Below are positions 11,150-23,038 of a DNA stretch of 64,000 nt, piece after piece (the stretch's first letter is position 1; every line of letters begins with the position of its first letter). Origin of the DNA: Amaurobius ferox (lineage: Eukaryota > Arthropoda > Arachnida > Araneae > Amaurobiidae). The stretch lies in NCBI GenBank assembly GCA_951213105.1, contig OX578155.1:31946857-32010856 (forward strand), in the 5' to 3' direction. The position numbers were made by a program, and so were the translations under genes. Under the pieces are notes generated by a model. The model worked only from the letters and a program-made list of their open reading frames with translations. It did not search any database and was not told the origin of the DNA.

Positions 11150-13250
11150 AATATTTTTTTTTGTTTTTTTTTTTTTTATAAAATAATAGTCGCGAGTTTT
11201 ATTTTAAAATCAGATGTTTGAGGTGGGATCATTTAATTCCGATTATCGATGTTTAGAACAGCGCGGGGTCTCTTACGAGATTTGGCCTTGCGATGATCAT
11301 AGTCATGTAGATTGAATAACAGTTCGTTTGGAACGGATGGCAAATTTCTGTAAAATTTAAGCGCTAGCTTTTTAATTTGGGCTCTAACAGTTTTTATTTT
11401 GAAGTCATTCCTAATTACCGAGTTTCTTAAGTACCTGGGAGCTTTCCTGATAATCCGTAGGATTTTGTTTTGTTTTGTCTCTAGGAGGTCTATTGTAGTT
11501 TTACAGGCATATCCCCATACGGGTGCTGCATACAGCATTCCCGGGCGGATGACCGATTTATAAATTAGGAGTTTATTTTGATAACATAACTTAGATTTCC
11601 GTTTCCTATCATTGGGTATAAGGCTCCTGTGGCCATATACGCTTTTTTGATTAAGTTCGTTACGTGCTGTTTCCAGGTTAGGTGGGAATCTATCGTTACA
11701 CCTAGGTATTTAGTAGATTTTTCCGCTTTTAGGGCATGGTTGTTTATGTACAGAGGCGGCGGAGGTTTACGTTTTCTTGAGAAATAAATCCAATGACATT
11801 TATTGGGGTTTAATTTTATTCGCCATTTTTCCAGCCAAGTTTGGAGTATGTCTAAGTGTTGTTGTAGCTGTCTGTGCATTACTGAGACATAGGGGTGTTT
11901 TGCAAGTATCGCACTGTCGTCTGCATAGAGTGCCAGCTCTGTGTTTGGAGTCCTAGGGATGTCGTTCAGGTATATGTTAAAGAGTGTCGGGCCCAGGATA
12001 GAACCTTGCGGTACACTACTTTTAATGAGCTTGGGTGTAGATAAGTTACCTCCTACTCTGACTTGAAAGTGTCTGTTATTTAAGTATGAGATTAAAAGTT
12101 TGACAATAGCGTCAGGGACTTTTAAAGTGATCAATTTGTACGCTAATCCACAGTGCCATACTTTATCAAAGGCTTTTTGTATGTCCAGAAAAATCGCAGC
12201 TGTGGGTGTCTTGTTATTGATACCAGAAGATATGTACTCTACCACTCTCAGCAATTGATGAGTGGTGGAGTGCTTTGGCCGAAATCCAAACTGCTCCGGA
12301 ATGATAATGTCATTCTCACTAAGGTGCGTGTTCAGTCTCTTAAGAATAATTTTCTCAGTAATTTTACTAAGTGTCGGTAGCAAGCTAATTGGTCTATAGT
12401 TGGCTGGAATTGTGGCATCCTCACCAGGCTTATGGATTGCTATAATTATCGCTTCCTTCCATTCTTTGGGAAAATAGTTTAGTTTTAATATTTTATTTAT
12501 TAAGATTGTCAAGTAACATATTACGTTTAAGGGTAGGTTTTTAACCGCAATATTTCTGATTTTGTCGTGCCCTGGGCTTTTACGGTTTTTGAGATTTTTA
12601 ATGATTTCTACAATCTCCTGCGGGGTGGCTGGGCTAATCTCAGCCGTTACCGGGGAATTCCTGAAATTATTTAAAGTTTGTCTGACCATTCTTAGGGTGT
12701 CCTGACACATTAGATCGTGGTTTGGTTGGAATTGTTTTTCATAATGGCTTGCGAGCGCCTCGGCTTTTTCCTCGTCTGAGTACGCGATTTTAGCACCATC
12801 TATTAGTGGCGGGAGCTTAATTTGAGGTTTCCTGAGTCTTTTTGCGAATTGCCAGAGCGATACGTCTTCAGGGCTAAGGGATTCGAGTAGTTCTTTATAC
12901 TGTTGCTGCTTTTCTGCGACAATTTTTTCCCTGACTTTGCACGTGAGTCTGTTAAGCTCCCTTTTAAGGGCGGGGTCTCTGTTAGCCTGCCATGTCTTAC
13001 GTATTCTGTTTCTTTGCCTGACTAATTGTTTGACATGGTGGGAAAGTGTGGGCATTTTTGGAGACTCACGATGTGTTGTGGCAGAGGCAATTGCTCTCTT
13101 GATTTCTGTTGTGAGTGTGTGCGTGGCAGAGTCAATATCCGCCGTGCTCATTATGTTAGGTACTGCTAAGTGCGGCTCGAAGAGTGCTCTTTTGAATACT
13201 TCCCAGTTGACCCTCTGTTGTCCCCTGAACTGCGTTAAACGAAGTTTTAT
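11150..13250 (-). pseudogene. Jockey-clade LINE, 5'-truncated RT gene
   Basis: The main frame (13151-11565, open upstream to about 13248) holds a full RT core: KNRKSPGHDKI, the AIIIAIHKPGEDATIPANYR region, RPISLLPTLSKITEKI, FGFRPKHSTTHQL, motif A AAIFLDIQKAFDKVWH, motif B SSVPQGSILGPTLFNIYLND and the catalytic LYADDSAIL. Near 11610 a one-base shift moves the C-terminal part into the frame ending at 11233, which reads LLIYKSVIRPGMLYAAPVWG and ends in a basic tail. Upstream, the endonuclease is missing and only the linker (QQRVNWEVFKRALFEPHLA) remains, so the copy is 5'-truncated as expected for target-primed insertion. A poly-T/A-rich stretch at 11152-11178 may be the poly-A tail. The RT active site is intact but the gene is broken. 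Confidence 0.9.
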
Positions 13251-13479
13251 ATTTTAAAATATATTCTTAAATTGTTTTTATGGAACATAATATAAGATTT
13301 TTAAAAAATGTCATGGAAACAATGGGTCTGCTGTTAAATTTCGTATACCCATTATACTGTTTGTTAAATATTCGTATGCCTGAAATGTTATTAGATATCT
13401 GTTTGCTGAGTAGTACGTCTCTAAATGCTTGCCTATTATTAAATCGAGCAGAGACAATGAAACGTTCCAAAGATTTAAC

Positions 13480-13870
13480 AACGAAGCCTAATTTTATCGT
13501 ATGCAGAATGTAAACAAATCAAGTTGTAAGATGAGTTGTATAAAATTTACTGAATTTTTTGAACGCAAAATTATTTAGCTCTGGAATCTGGAATATAGGT
13601 GATATGAAGGAAATTTTCATCGATTTTACATAGAGAAGCAAACGATTTTACAGCATTGTTTTTTTCGATGAAGTTTTAAGCATGGAGTTAGAAAATACTT
13701 TTACCTCCATGATTTTTATTCTTTAAGTAAAATAAATTATTTTAGTACTGTGATAATTTAAAAAATATCACCGCTGAATGCATCGCATTTTAAAGATGTT
13801 TAAATAAAATTGCATTGCAGTTGGAAAGTGTTTCATAATCAATGCTTAATGCATGATTGATCTTTCTTGT
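13480..13870 (-). repeat. Dispersed repeat family D, reverse partial copy
   Basis: Reverse complement of the first part of family D: AGTGTTTCATAATCAATGCT at 13825 and ATTTAGCTCTGGAATCTGGA near 13575. It ends at about 13870, where the composite block resumes. Confidence 0.55.
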
Positions 13871-13879
13871 TTGATATTT

Positions 13880-14692
13880 ACAACTTGACATTTTGTATTA
13901 TAGTAATGGCATAATTAGATACGCTTCAAGCTGAATTTGGCACATTGAAAAATTTCCAGAATACACAAAATTGAAATTTTTAATGTAAATATAAATATGT
14001 TCTTATTATAAATGTAAATATGTTCTTAATATAAATATAAATATGTTTTTAATATAAATATGTTCTTCATATCGCAATGTTATTCATATCGCATACGAAA
14101 TGGTGACTTTTCCGTATAGTGTTATTCTCGATGTCAATTATTTCGTATATACTATATCACTACTTGTATTTTAGAGGCTATGGAAAATTATTACAAGAAT
14201 GTGTAAAATCATAGGCAATAATTTGTCTTCAGTGTGTAGTTTCTCCGTTTATCTTGTGGAATAAATATCAAATAATACACATTTAAAAAATAATATGACC
14301 ACTACATCTCTTCAAGGATTTACTTATAAATACCAGACATTAAATTATGCTAAATTTGAAAAAATCCTTCAAAACGAATACTGGCTTTCGTATATTAACC
14401 GTGCGCAAAACATTTCAGTACGATTTGCAGTTTCAGAAAATTAAATAAATAATTAAAGACATTGATTTTTTGAACTTTAATCGGGACAATGTTAAGAGAA
14501 CTTAAGTAGGAATTCACTGTCTATTATTTTTTAAGTGTGCCGTTTAAGATTCTTAACCATGACGTCAAAATTACAGCAAAATTTTACATTTTGAAAAGAT
14601 AAGAAGGAATCTATTGATATTTTAGAAATTGAACGAAAAATAAAAAAAAGCGATCTTTAGCAGGAATGGAGTTTGCTTTCTATTCTTTTAAA
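13880..14692. repeat. Composite repeat block, second copy (left part)
   Basis: Homolog of 7930-8640 and of 10045-10100, without the family D and C sequences that separate these in the first copy. It therefore probably reflects the older arrangement. It stops at the insertion at about 14693. Confidence 0.6.
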
Positions 14693-15680
14693 ATACTAGG
14701 GGTTCCTCCCCAGTATTCGCTGACGTTCACCAACCCCGTAACTCACTTCGCAAGCCGGAACGCTTTGTCTCCTACTCTCTGGTGCTCGTTGAGCTCGCTT
14801 TGGGAGCTTATTTGTTCCCCTGCTATGCAAGCGTAATACGAACGTTGGCCCGTTCCTTGTTACCTAATACTCACCAACTCCAGGTCTTGCTTCATGAACT
14901 ATAAGTTGTGCCGCAAACGCTCGACAATTGTCGTACCTCGCTTTGTGAGTCGGAAGATCCTCTGGCGCTCGCAGAGATAGCTTCTCAGATTCTTACGTTC
15001 TACGTGCTACGCAGGCGTAATTTATCCATTGAGGGCTTTCTCTGTTAACTCACCAAACCTATTAACCCTGGAGCTTTTACATTCCGGCCGGTGCACAGGA
15101 CTTTCTTTGTATCTCCTGGTCGTTCATTCTGAAATTCGAGGGCTCCGCTTTATGTTCAATGCTGCGATTAATCGCAGAAGCTCGCTTCATCAGCTCATTT
15201 ATTACTCCTTCTACGCAGATGTTGGAGATTTGACCTTATTCCATTGACACTCACCATCCCGAAACTCATTTCGCGAGTTTTTTTACACCGCTTACATGGC
15301 CCGAGCTCGCCAATTCACGGAGGTCGGGACTTCCCTTCATATTCGCTACCGCTAATTAACCGCCGGTAGTCGCTCAGCAAGCTCTTTTCCTCCGCCTGCA
15401 TATTAATTTGTTATTGGACTCCGCCTGTTGTTCTCTTTGTCCCCCTCCTTTTCGCTGCCGCACAATGATCGCTGGAATTTGATTAGACAACAATTTCCAG
15501 CCTACTACGCATGTGTAATACGCCCGTTGGACACCGCTTCTTATTCACTGAAGTTTTGCAACCCCTTGATCTCGGTTTGGAAAGTCTTTCAAACAGCCTA
15601 CAAAGTATTAGTAAGACCAATAAGGTAAAAAATCATTAAAAAAAATTGCTCAAGTACTACCCAACATTGTAGTCTATTGT

Positions 15681-15704
15681 TTCTCACGTCTATAGACGTG
15701 AGAA
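15681..15704. repeat. Perfect 24-bp palindrome
   Basis: The half-site TTCTCACGTCTA is followed with no spacer by its exact reverse complement TAGACGTGAGAA. Confidence 0.9.
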
Positions 15705-16009
15705 TTTTGCCATAAACCAATCACAAAGAAATTGAGAATTAGATAGATCATTGAAAGCTTTGCTAATGATAAGAATGCAAAATGCTATCAATTAGTATTC
15801 AGTTTGCCTAAAACAAACGAAATTATAAGCCCGTCTTGCACATTTGCAGGCTCACACGTAAAATTTCAAAACTATACTCTTTCTATTTGTTCGCAAAGCA
15901 GCACATAGTCGTATTACACCCTTTGGGGCTTCAGTTCACAAACTTTTCTAACTCGAGGGCTCCTATCCTTGTTTGCTACCACTTCTTAACCGAGCCTGCG
16001 TAGCAGTCT

Positions 16010-16915
16010 TTCAAACAAACAGAGCGTTTCACAACACTTATTGTCATGAGCAATTACGATTCACTGTTGAAAACATTGTTGCTAATTCAATATATGTAAT
16101 ACTTAAATAAAGATCTGAATAATTAACATGTTTTTCACTGTTTAAATCAAAGATATATATATTGCTGCTTTAGAAATGGCAACAGCATTTTCTATAATAA
16201 AAGTTAAATCATCTAAATATTACTTTTTGGAGATGGCAACATCGTTTTCATAAATGAAAGTTGTGTCATCGTTTTCAACTTGCTTAATGAACTTTTTCTT
16301 TACGGCTGTTACGCAGATATAATAGACTAGGTGCTCCGCTTCCTGCTCGCTGACGCTCACCAATCGCAGTAACTCACTTGGCGAGTTGGATAGTTTTGCC
16401 TTCGCTCGATAAGCTCGCTTCGCGTTTTTTATTCCCTGTCTTCTACGCAAGCTTAATATTGCCGATAGTGCTGTCTTTTGATCGGTGATACTCGCCAACA
16501 CCTGAATCTACTTCGCGAGCTCTTGCAAGCCAACTCCGCACACAACCGCCTTCGTGTCTCCTGCACGCTGTCGCCTACCAACCCCCGGGGCTCGGAGTCT
16601 AATCCTCCGCCCCTTTTGTTACCGATCTTTAATAGCCGAAGCTAGCTCTTTCGTTACACCTGCGTAGCAACCTTCAATCAAACAGAGCGTTTCACAATAC
16701 TTATTGTCATGGGCAATTACGATTCATTGTTGAAAGCGCTGTTGTCATTTCAAAATACGTAAAATTTAAATAAAGCTCTGAATAATTAATGTATTCTTCA
16801 TTATTTAAATCAAAGATTTAAATATTGCTGCTTTAGAAATGGCAACAGCGTTTTCTGCAATAAAAGTTAAATCATATAAATATTACTTTTTTGAGATGGC
16901 AACATCGTTTACAAG
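16010..16915. repeat. Internal duplication, ~665-bp period
   Basis: AACAGAGCGTTTCACAA, GCTGCTTTAGAAATGGCAAC and GAGATGGCAACATCGTTT occur in the same order at 16017-16255 and 16682-16910. The copies differ by scattered substitutions. Confidence 0.75.
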
Positions 16916-17172
16916 AATGAAAATTAAATTTTTAAGATACAACAAAGAAAATAAATTTTTTCATACAAAAGTAGTGTGACAAAAATTTCATTTCAAAACT
17001 GTATAAAGAGTAGAAATTTCTCTCCGATTATAACCAAAATAGGAGGCAATATATTCTAAATCCTCATACCAAATTGCAAATCATTTGGTACTATAGGTCC
17101 AGCGCTAGCCCTGACAGAAAATCTCTATTTAAAAAGGATTTGATCAGAGGCTGCACCGAGCTTTCTTTTAAT

Positions 17173-17960
17173 ATAGAGAGATATAAAGTGTGGTTTCAAG
17201 ATATTCAGCGCACCCACTAAATTTCCGTAAGATTTACATTTTCAGAAAGAGAGAAAGCATCTTATCAACCCTTAAAATGGAGAAATGAATGGCATAAATG
17301 TGAAATTTTTAGTATTCTGAAATACTCTAAGTCAGAATCTAAACCACGCCCCCTACAATTCTGTAAGATTTGCACCAAAAAATTTAATATTTTTTTTTTA
17401 CAAATTTGTCAAGAAAATGAAAAGTGAACTTCAGTCGTGATTTCAATTTTCATTACCAGAAGAAGGTTTCAATGAAAGTATTTGTCTTGAAAATGAAAAG
17501 GTGATCACATCAAGTGTAAAATTCTGCATTGATGATTAAAATTTGTCATTGTTTTAATTCCATGACGTACGAATTGAATGAAATTCGGTAAATTTGTAAT
17601 CACGTCCCCTACAGCATATAAACCACGCCCCTTACATTTCTGCAGGATTCGCACATGACAAAATTTAAATCAGCGTGTATCCCACAGACGTCAATGTCTG
17701 CATTGGCTTATGAAATATACGAAGTAACCGAGACGTGGTTGTATGTCAAGGGGTTAAAAATGAAAATTATGTGAATGAGAAGAATTCAGTTAGTATGAAC
17801 ACAGTCTCCTAAAATCATTAGTTTGGTACAGGACTAATTATTAAAGGGTAGAGATTTTTTTTATGAGAAACTTTTACCAATTCGTTACAGCAACTCCACT
17901 AATCTCTGCCTGAACAGATCAACCATTCTATTTATATGTACAGAGCAGCCTACTTACTGG
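17173..17960. repeat. Composite repeat block, second copy (right part)
   Basis: Resumes the alignment with 10100-10880 after the insertion, through GTGGTTTCAAGATATTCAGC, the CACAGACGTCAATGTCTGC region and GTATGTCAAGGGGTTAAAAA. Confidence 0.65.
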
Positions 17961-18980
17961 AGCTCCAAATGTGTGAGGTTTACAAATACAAGTAAAACGA
18001 AATTTTAAATTATATATGACATTATTAAATAATATTTATGATGATTTAAGAAAAATTGTTATGTATACGTTGAGTCTGTTAAATTATGTTTACTAATTAC
18101 ACGGTTTTTTAAATATTCGTATAACTGAAATGTTAAATATCCATCTGCTGACTGGCACATAGCTACCGTTATCTAAATGCATGCCTATGTTCTGCTATTC
18201 CATTCTTAAAATGTGTACTCTATCACTACTAAGTTAGAATTCTACCAAAAGTGTTTGTGTATCACCATTTACCAGCCACAGGCACAAGATTAAAATGACA
18301 GTGGAAGAAATGACTAATAAAGTATGTAAATAAGTGGGTGTGGCGTACGTGCTGCCATTTATAGGAAATTAAAAAATAATATGTCTAACAAAGTAAATTT
18401 TTTTTAGGTTTCATTGTCCGTGATCTTGACAAAGAATTTGAATAAATGAGTGGGTGTAACATACGTTTAGCAAGCATTAACAAATGAAAAATATGCCTTA
18501 ATATTTTAGATTAATTCTTAGCCATTGTTCTTTTCGCATATAAAAGTTTAGATTTATCAGCAATACTAGAAACTCTAATCATGCGATGTATAGAAATTTC
18601 TAACCGTACTTACGTCAATGGACTTGAGTAAATGAGTGGCTGTGGCGTTTCATTGTCCGTACATGTTGTCTGTATTAAGAAATTAAAAAAATACGTCAAA
18701 CAGAGCAATTTTAATCTGTTTGACTGTTATGTTCTTATTTCTATGTATACGTTAATTTAAGAAACTGGAAATTCAAATCAGGTAGTGTTTTCAGATACGA
18801 GAGCGCAGTCTAGGAAAATTACTTGATCCATGGTTTTCGTGTTGCCCACAAATGTAAAAGTTCATACCATATATTGTCATAGAGATATTTTCCCAAAGTA
18901 AATGAGATGCATCACATCAATGTATGAGGTATGAAAAAATACTCATTGTTTGCTATAACTACCATAAAAGATTTTTCGAA
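17961..18980. other. AT-rich, loosely repeated, no gene
   Basis: Diverged recurring words such as AATGAGTGGGTGTGG or a variant (18335, 18448, 18627) and TTTCATTGTCCGT (18410, 18648) suggest an old tandem array. No coding frame. Confidence 0.45.
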
Positions 18981-18984
18981 TTTT

Positions 18985-19800
18985 AACATTTCTTAACAGA
19001 ATGGAAAGAGGCGTGGTTTAGCCTGACAAACATTAAACAGTATGTCAAACATTAAAGTTTAGTCTTTGTAAATGAACCGAATGAAAGCGAATATGTTAAA
19101 TTACAATATCATTTTTTGCATTATTTTTATTCCGGTTTTACAATATTTGGAGTAGGCTGTCTTTTTCTACATTTTAATAAACGACAAATTTCAATAAATG
19201 AAATATTTTCCAAAATGGGAAGTAGGCGTGGTTTAGTCTGCCTTTTATAAAACAGTGTGTCAAACACTAAAGTTTTAATCTTCGGTGATGGATCGAATAA
19301 AAGCGATTATGTTAAATAACACTATTATTTTTTGCATTAATTTTATTCCGTTTTCACAATACTTGGAGCAGGCTGTCTTTTTCTGCATATTAATAAACAA
19401 CAAATTTCATCAAATGATATATTTTCCAAAATGAAATATGTCCGTCAAGTAATTAAAATAAAAATTAAATATTCCACTTAAAAGTCCACTTAAAATAAAA
19501 TATTTCATGTATTTTAAGTTTTCTGAATTTAAACCTTTCTGAACGCAATGGCAAGTAGGCGTGGCGTGCCGTAAACAGTGTGTCAAACGTTAAAGTTTTA
19601 ATCTTTGATGATGAACGGAATAAAAACAAAAAAAAATGATATTGTTAAATTACAATATCATTTTTTGCATTAATTTTATTCCGTTTTCCTAATATTTGGA
19701 GTAGGCTGTCTTTTTCTACATTTTAATAAACAACAAATTTCAGTAATTGATATATTTTCCAAAATGAAAAATGTCTACCACTTTCTTACTTAAAATAAAA
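18985..19800. repeat. Tandem repeat, three ~215-330 bp units
   Basis: Each unit carries GGCGTGG, then AAACAGTGTGTCAAAC, then TTACAATATCATTTTTTGCA, then GGAGTAGGCTGTCTTTTTCT and TTAATAAACAACAAATTTCA, in this order. Starts are near 19009, 19222 and 19555; the spacing differs through an insertion between the second and third units. Confidence 0.8.
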
Positions 19801-19849
19801 TGTTTCATAAGTTTATTGATACCCTATGTTATTCGTGCCTTAAACTAAT

Positions 19850-21220
19850 GAGTAAGGAAAATAACGTGCCTTGGTGATGCTTGGCACTACCAAGCTCTAC
19901 TTGGTTTAATTTTTGCAAGGGTACAGGTCGTCCTCGTGCGGCACGCCTACTTTAGCGTGCTGCTGAGTTGTTGTGATCTGCCCTCATATTTAAAAAAGTA
20001 AGTAAAAAACCTCTTATTTGGCAACCTATTTTATGCCAAATAATGATGTACTAATACGGTTAGACTTTGCTAATACTACGGAAATATTTAATCTAAAAGT
20101 ACATGTAAATTAAAATTAATCATTAACGTCTTGGGTATTGGAAAATTGTTTTGTAGCGCCTTGGTTAAATCACTAGATGATTTACATACTTTAAAATTGT
20201 TTCATATCATAATAATCGAATGTTCGGTCTGTTAGAAGTTGCATATAGGCGTGACTTAAGGGCGTTGTCCTCTTGTTCCTCATTTATAGATGGATAGATG
20301 GAACATTTGAATAGCTGCACTTCTTATGTTCTTTTGACAGTTTACAAGTACAATTCGAAACAAATTACGTTTACGAACAATTCAATGATCATCGACCTAC
20401 GTTTATGCATTAATGCATACATATGTAAATATTTCAATATATTATTTATGCATTAATAAATGTACTATTAATGCATTGTATATGTAAATATGTTAATACA
20501 TACATATGTAAATATATTTCACTATGTTAAAATTTTATTCTCTAAATTGAAAAATAAAATGTTAGATACTGTTAATACTTAACGGGATCGGTATTTGTAT
20601 TAATTTTATTGATTTTTACTTTTAAGGCCCAAAATGAAGAGGGTAATAGGGACATGTGAACTCCGCCCAGTCATTACTGTAAGGTTCGCCCGCGTAAACC
20701 ACACTGAACAATAAACATTTATTTATTATAATATATATATATATAATAAAAGATGAGAATATAATATATAAAAAATGGAAATGAATTAATATAATAGTGT
20801 TTTTGCGGAAAGCAGCGTAAAGTACCAAATATAATATAAAAAGATAAAAAAACAGGAAGGCAACGTAAAGTACTTACAAAATGGCGGCAAGGGGTTGTGA
20901 TCTTACTCCCCAGTTATCAACATGCATGTCCCAAGTGCCGCGGCATTGCACTTCTGGTCACCAGCACCGACTGAAGCCAACCCCCCCCCCCCCCCCCCGC
21001 GTGCTAATCACAATTAACACAAGACCTTTGCAAAAGAGGAAAGAGATATCAAACATTACCATACGTGTGGAGCAGAATGAATGAAAATCCATACCGATGC
21101 ATTTCTTTAAAGACATCAACTTCATACCAGTTCAGCATTTTCGGTTTTTATAATGTTGCCATGCCTACGATGTCGAAATAGTACTTAAATATTCACATAA
21201 TGTTAATCCATATTCATCAT
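19850..21220. other. No recognised gene; AT-rich with a poly-C run
   Basis: Contains a small GC-richer patch (19870-19975) with CTCGTGCGGCACGCC, AT-rich words of the TATGTAAATAT type at 20400-20515, and eighteen consecutive C at 20981-20998. The frame at 20881 is not recognised. Confidence 0.5.
20981..20998. repeat. Poly-C run (18 C)
   Basis: Eighteen consecutive C on the plus strand, flanked by GAAGCCAA and GCGTGC. Confidence 0.9.
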
Positions 21221-21222
21221 TC

Positions 21223-21522
21223 TTACCGTAGTAATTTCTGATAATGTTTCATAAAAGTTACAGGATAATTCTGTTTAAATGCCTGTTCAAGGAATGTTTT
21301 ATCACTTTGCAATCTGATGACGTCATTGCTTACAATTTTTTTCGTTCTTGATAAACTACTTATAAAAACATTCCTAAATATATTGATGTGTAAGTTAGAT
21401 GTCCAATGAATGATTCCTGTTATAGGAATATTAAAAGTTTTTCGTTTATCGCATATATAATAAGAAAGAGTTTGTTGGCTAAAGTCTATACTTAGATCCA
21501 AAAAAATTCGCCACGTTATTAT
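21223..21522 (-). pseudogene. Reverse transcriptase C-terminal (thumb) fragment, PLE/TERT-like type
   Basis: The frame begins in IFLDLSIDFSQQTLSYYIC, a FLDL-type block found after the YxDD region in Penelope-like and related RTs. It continues with GIIHWTSNLHINIFRNVF, then SRTKKIVSND and a terminal FLEQAFKQNYPVTFMKHY block. This order (FLDL, then W/H-S-N-H, then an R-rich helix, then a YP block) resembles the thumb of that RT type. No catalytic motif is present, so it is a fragment. It could belong to the same family as the fragment at 63550-64000, which holds the preceding motifs; that link is inference. Confidence 0.45.
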
Positions 21523-21613
21523 TTATTCTGGGATTCTCCTCCAATTGGAAGAGATTCCAATTCCAATAATGCATGATACATTGGGTGTGCAGCGATTGTA
21601 GCGCCAGTCGTTG

Positions 21614-21642
21614 TCGTATATAATATATATATATATATATAT
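21614..21642. repeat. AT microsatellite
   Basis: Run of TATA dinucleotides of about 29 bp. Confidence 0.85.
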
Positions 21643-22036
21643 AATCCCAAGGTATTCTGCTAGCAACGATAGATCCATAAGTATTTTTAATTTTCTAAGT
21701 CAAAAATCCAAAATGAAAGATATTTCGCTAAATTAGGCGGAAGTTTCGGCAAATTTTTAACAGAGCGTCATAGACGGCTGTCCAAATGGTTGCTCACGTC
21801 TTCGGATGAGTCGGGCGGCCTGGGTCTTCAACAGAGCGTTATAGACAGACGGGGACAAGAGCATTTCTTTTATATAAATGACTCGGCACGAACTGTTCGG
21901 CCTCACTTTACAAAACTATTGCACAAACTTTTTTTTCTCGTGAATGGAACGAACTAGATCAATGATAATGATGTTAACAAATTTATCGCATAATAATACA
22001 TGTGAAAAGTGAACATATATAGAATTGGTTAATGCT

Positions 22037-22793
22037 TTTTACTTTCCCTGCAATACATGGTAATGTATAGGGAAAGTACTGGAATCATGACGAAAATCGC
22101 AATTCGAGTTTTCGACGGATCTACACGTTTCGAGACCTCTAGAATACGAAAAAACTATTTTTAGCTTGACGTCTGTATGTGTGTCTGTCTGTCTGACAAG
22201 ATTTTGTATGCACTCTAACTCAAAAACTAATTGATCGAATTTCATAAAATTTGGTATGTAAGTCACTTGTGGGTGAATATGGTGCTGATTAGTTTTGCGT
22301 ATGATGCGGGATAAAAGAACCCGCCTTTTTTTGCGAAATGGCCCGCAAAAGTTACCTCTATCCACTCCAGTTGAAAAACTAATGGACCGAGTTTCACAAA
22401 ATTCGGTAGATAAGTCGCTTGTGGATTACCCTCGTGCTGGATAGATTTTGGTACGATTCGGAAAAAAAATAATCTGCCTTTATTTGCAAAATGGCCCTCA
22501 AAGATAGCTAAAATCTAAAATAAAAAACTACGTATGCTCAAATAGTTTATTAAATGCTTGTTTTATACGTAATTTTTAACGAAGAAAAGAATAAGACCAA
22601 CCCCATTACACTAGGACTAGCAATTCTCGAGATATTTTAGTTTTTCGTATTTTCTCTACCCTGCCTTTGAAAATAAGTCCAGTTACTAAATGAGAACGAA
22701 AATTGAATTAAAAGTGAATTAAATTTAATTAAAATAAAGAGAACGTGAAAATAAGTCTGCAGCGAAAGTCATGTGCTGCCCACATCAGATTTT
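22037..22793 (+). mobile_element. HINE-like element, copy 1
   Basis: This copy shows the family plan. The left end ACTTTCCCTGCAATACATGG folds with TAATGTATAGGGAAAGTA. Next come a conserved GACGGATCTACACGTTTCGA block, TTTTTAGCTTGACGTCTGT running into a short GTCT/GT microsatellite, and two diverged ~145-155 bp tandem units that start TCCACTCTAACTC and TCCACTCCAGTTG and each end with AAATGGCCC and GCAAAA. The right end is CTGCAGCGAAAGTC then ATGTG-CTGCC-CACAT, a short hairpin, then CAGAT. The subterminal repeats ACTTTCCCTGCA and TGCAGSGAAAGT are inverted. It sits between T-runs. It is non-coding; a minus-strand frame inside is a shadow. Confidence 0.8.
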
Positions 22794-23038
22794 TTAATTT
22801 TACATGATTTCTATGATGAGTTTCGTATCGAGAAAGGTTCGTATAAGCGTTTTAAAATTTATATCAATCGTTTTCTAAAGAAAAAATATATAAGAACATT
22901 TGAAAATTGAGGACGCTTATTTTTACTTTACACTGCATTAAAAGTAGTGTTTGTTGTCATATTTTGTATATTATCCTCTTCAATAATTTCTGAATACTCT
23001 GAGGAATTCATAAAACCGTCCTTTTAAGTTCCCTATAT
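22794..23038. other. Spacer without recognised feature
   Basis: AT-rich. Contains ACGCTTATTTTTACTTTACA and a line of words found also near 32060-32110 (TCGAGAAAGGTTCGTATAAGC versus TCGAGAACGGTTCATGTTAGC), so it probably belongs to a HINE-related family. Confidence 0.35.

Larger units (their letters stand above)
14693..17172. mobile_element. 2.5-kb GC-richer insertion of degenerate tandem units
   Basis: Comparison with 10045-10150 shows that this segment interrupts the composite block; TTCTTTTA occurs at both junctions (14685 and 17163) and may be a target duplication. Inside, degenerate units of roughly 150-250 bp recur, with words such as CTCACCAA, AACTCACTTCGC, GCGAGCTC and TACGCAAGCGTAATA at about 14720, 14830, 15015, 15245, 15505, 16345 and 16450. 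The parts 16010-16265 and 16680-16915 are near copies of each other. No RT or transposase frame is present, so this looks like a non-autonomous or satellite-derived element. Confidence 0.5.

Noticed and set aside
12937..13257. Plus-strand frames opposite the Jockey RT
   Set aside because: Antisense shadows of the RT gene (also 12153-12380).
19870..19975. tRNA or tRNA-derived SINE head
   Set aside because: A GC-richer patch is present, but I could not fold a cloverleaf or find clear A and B boxes.
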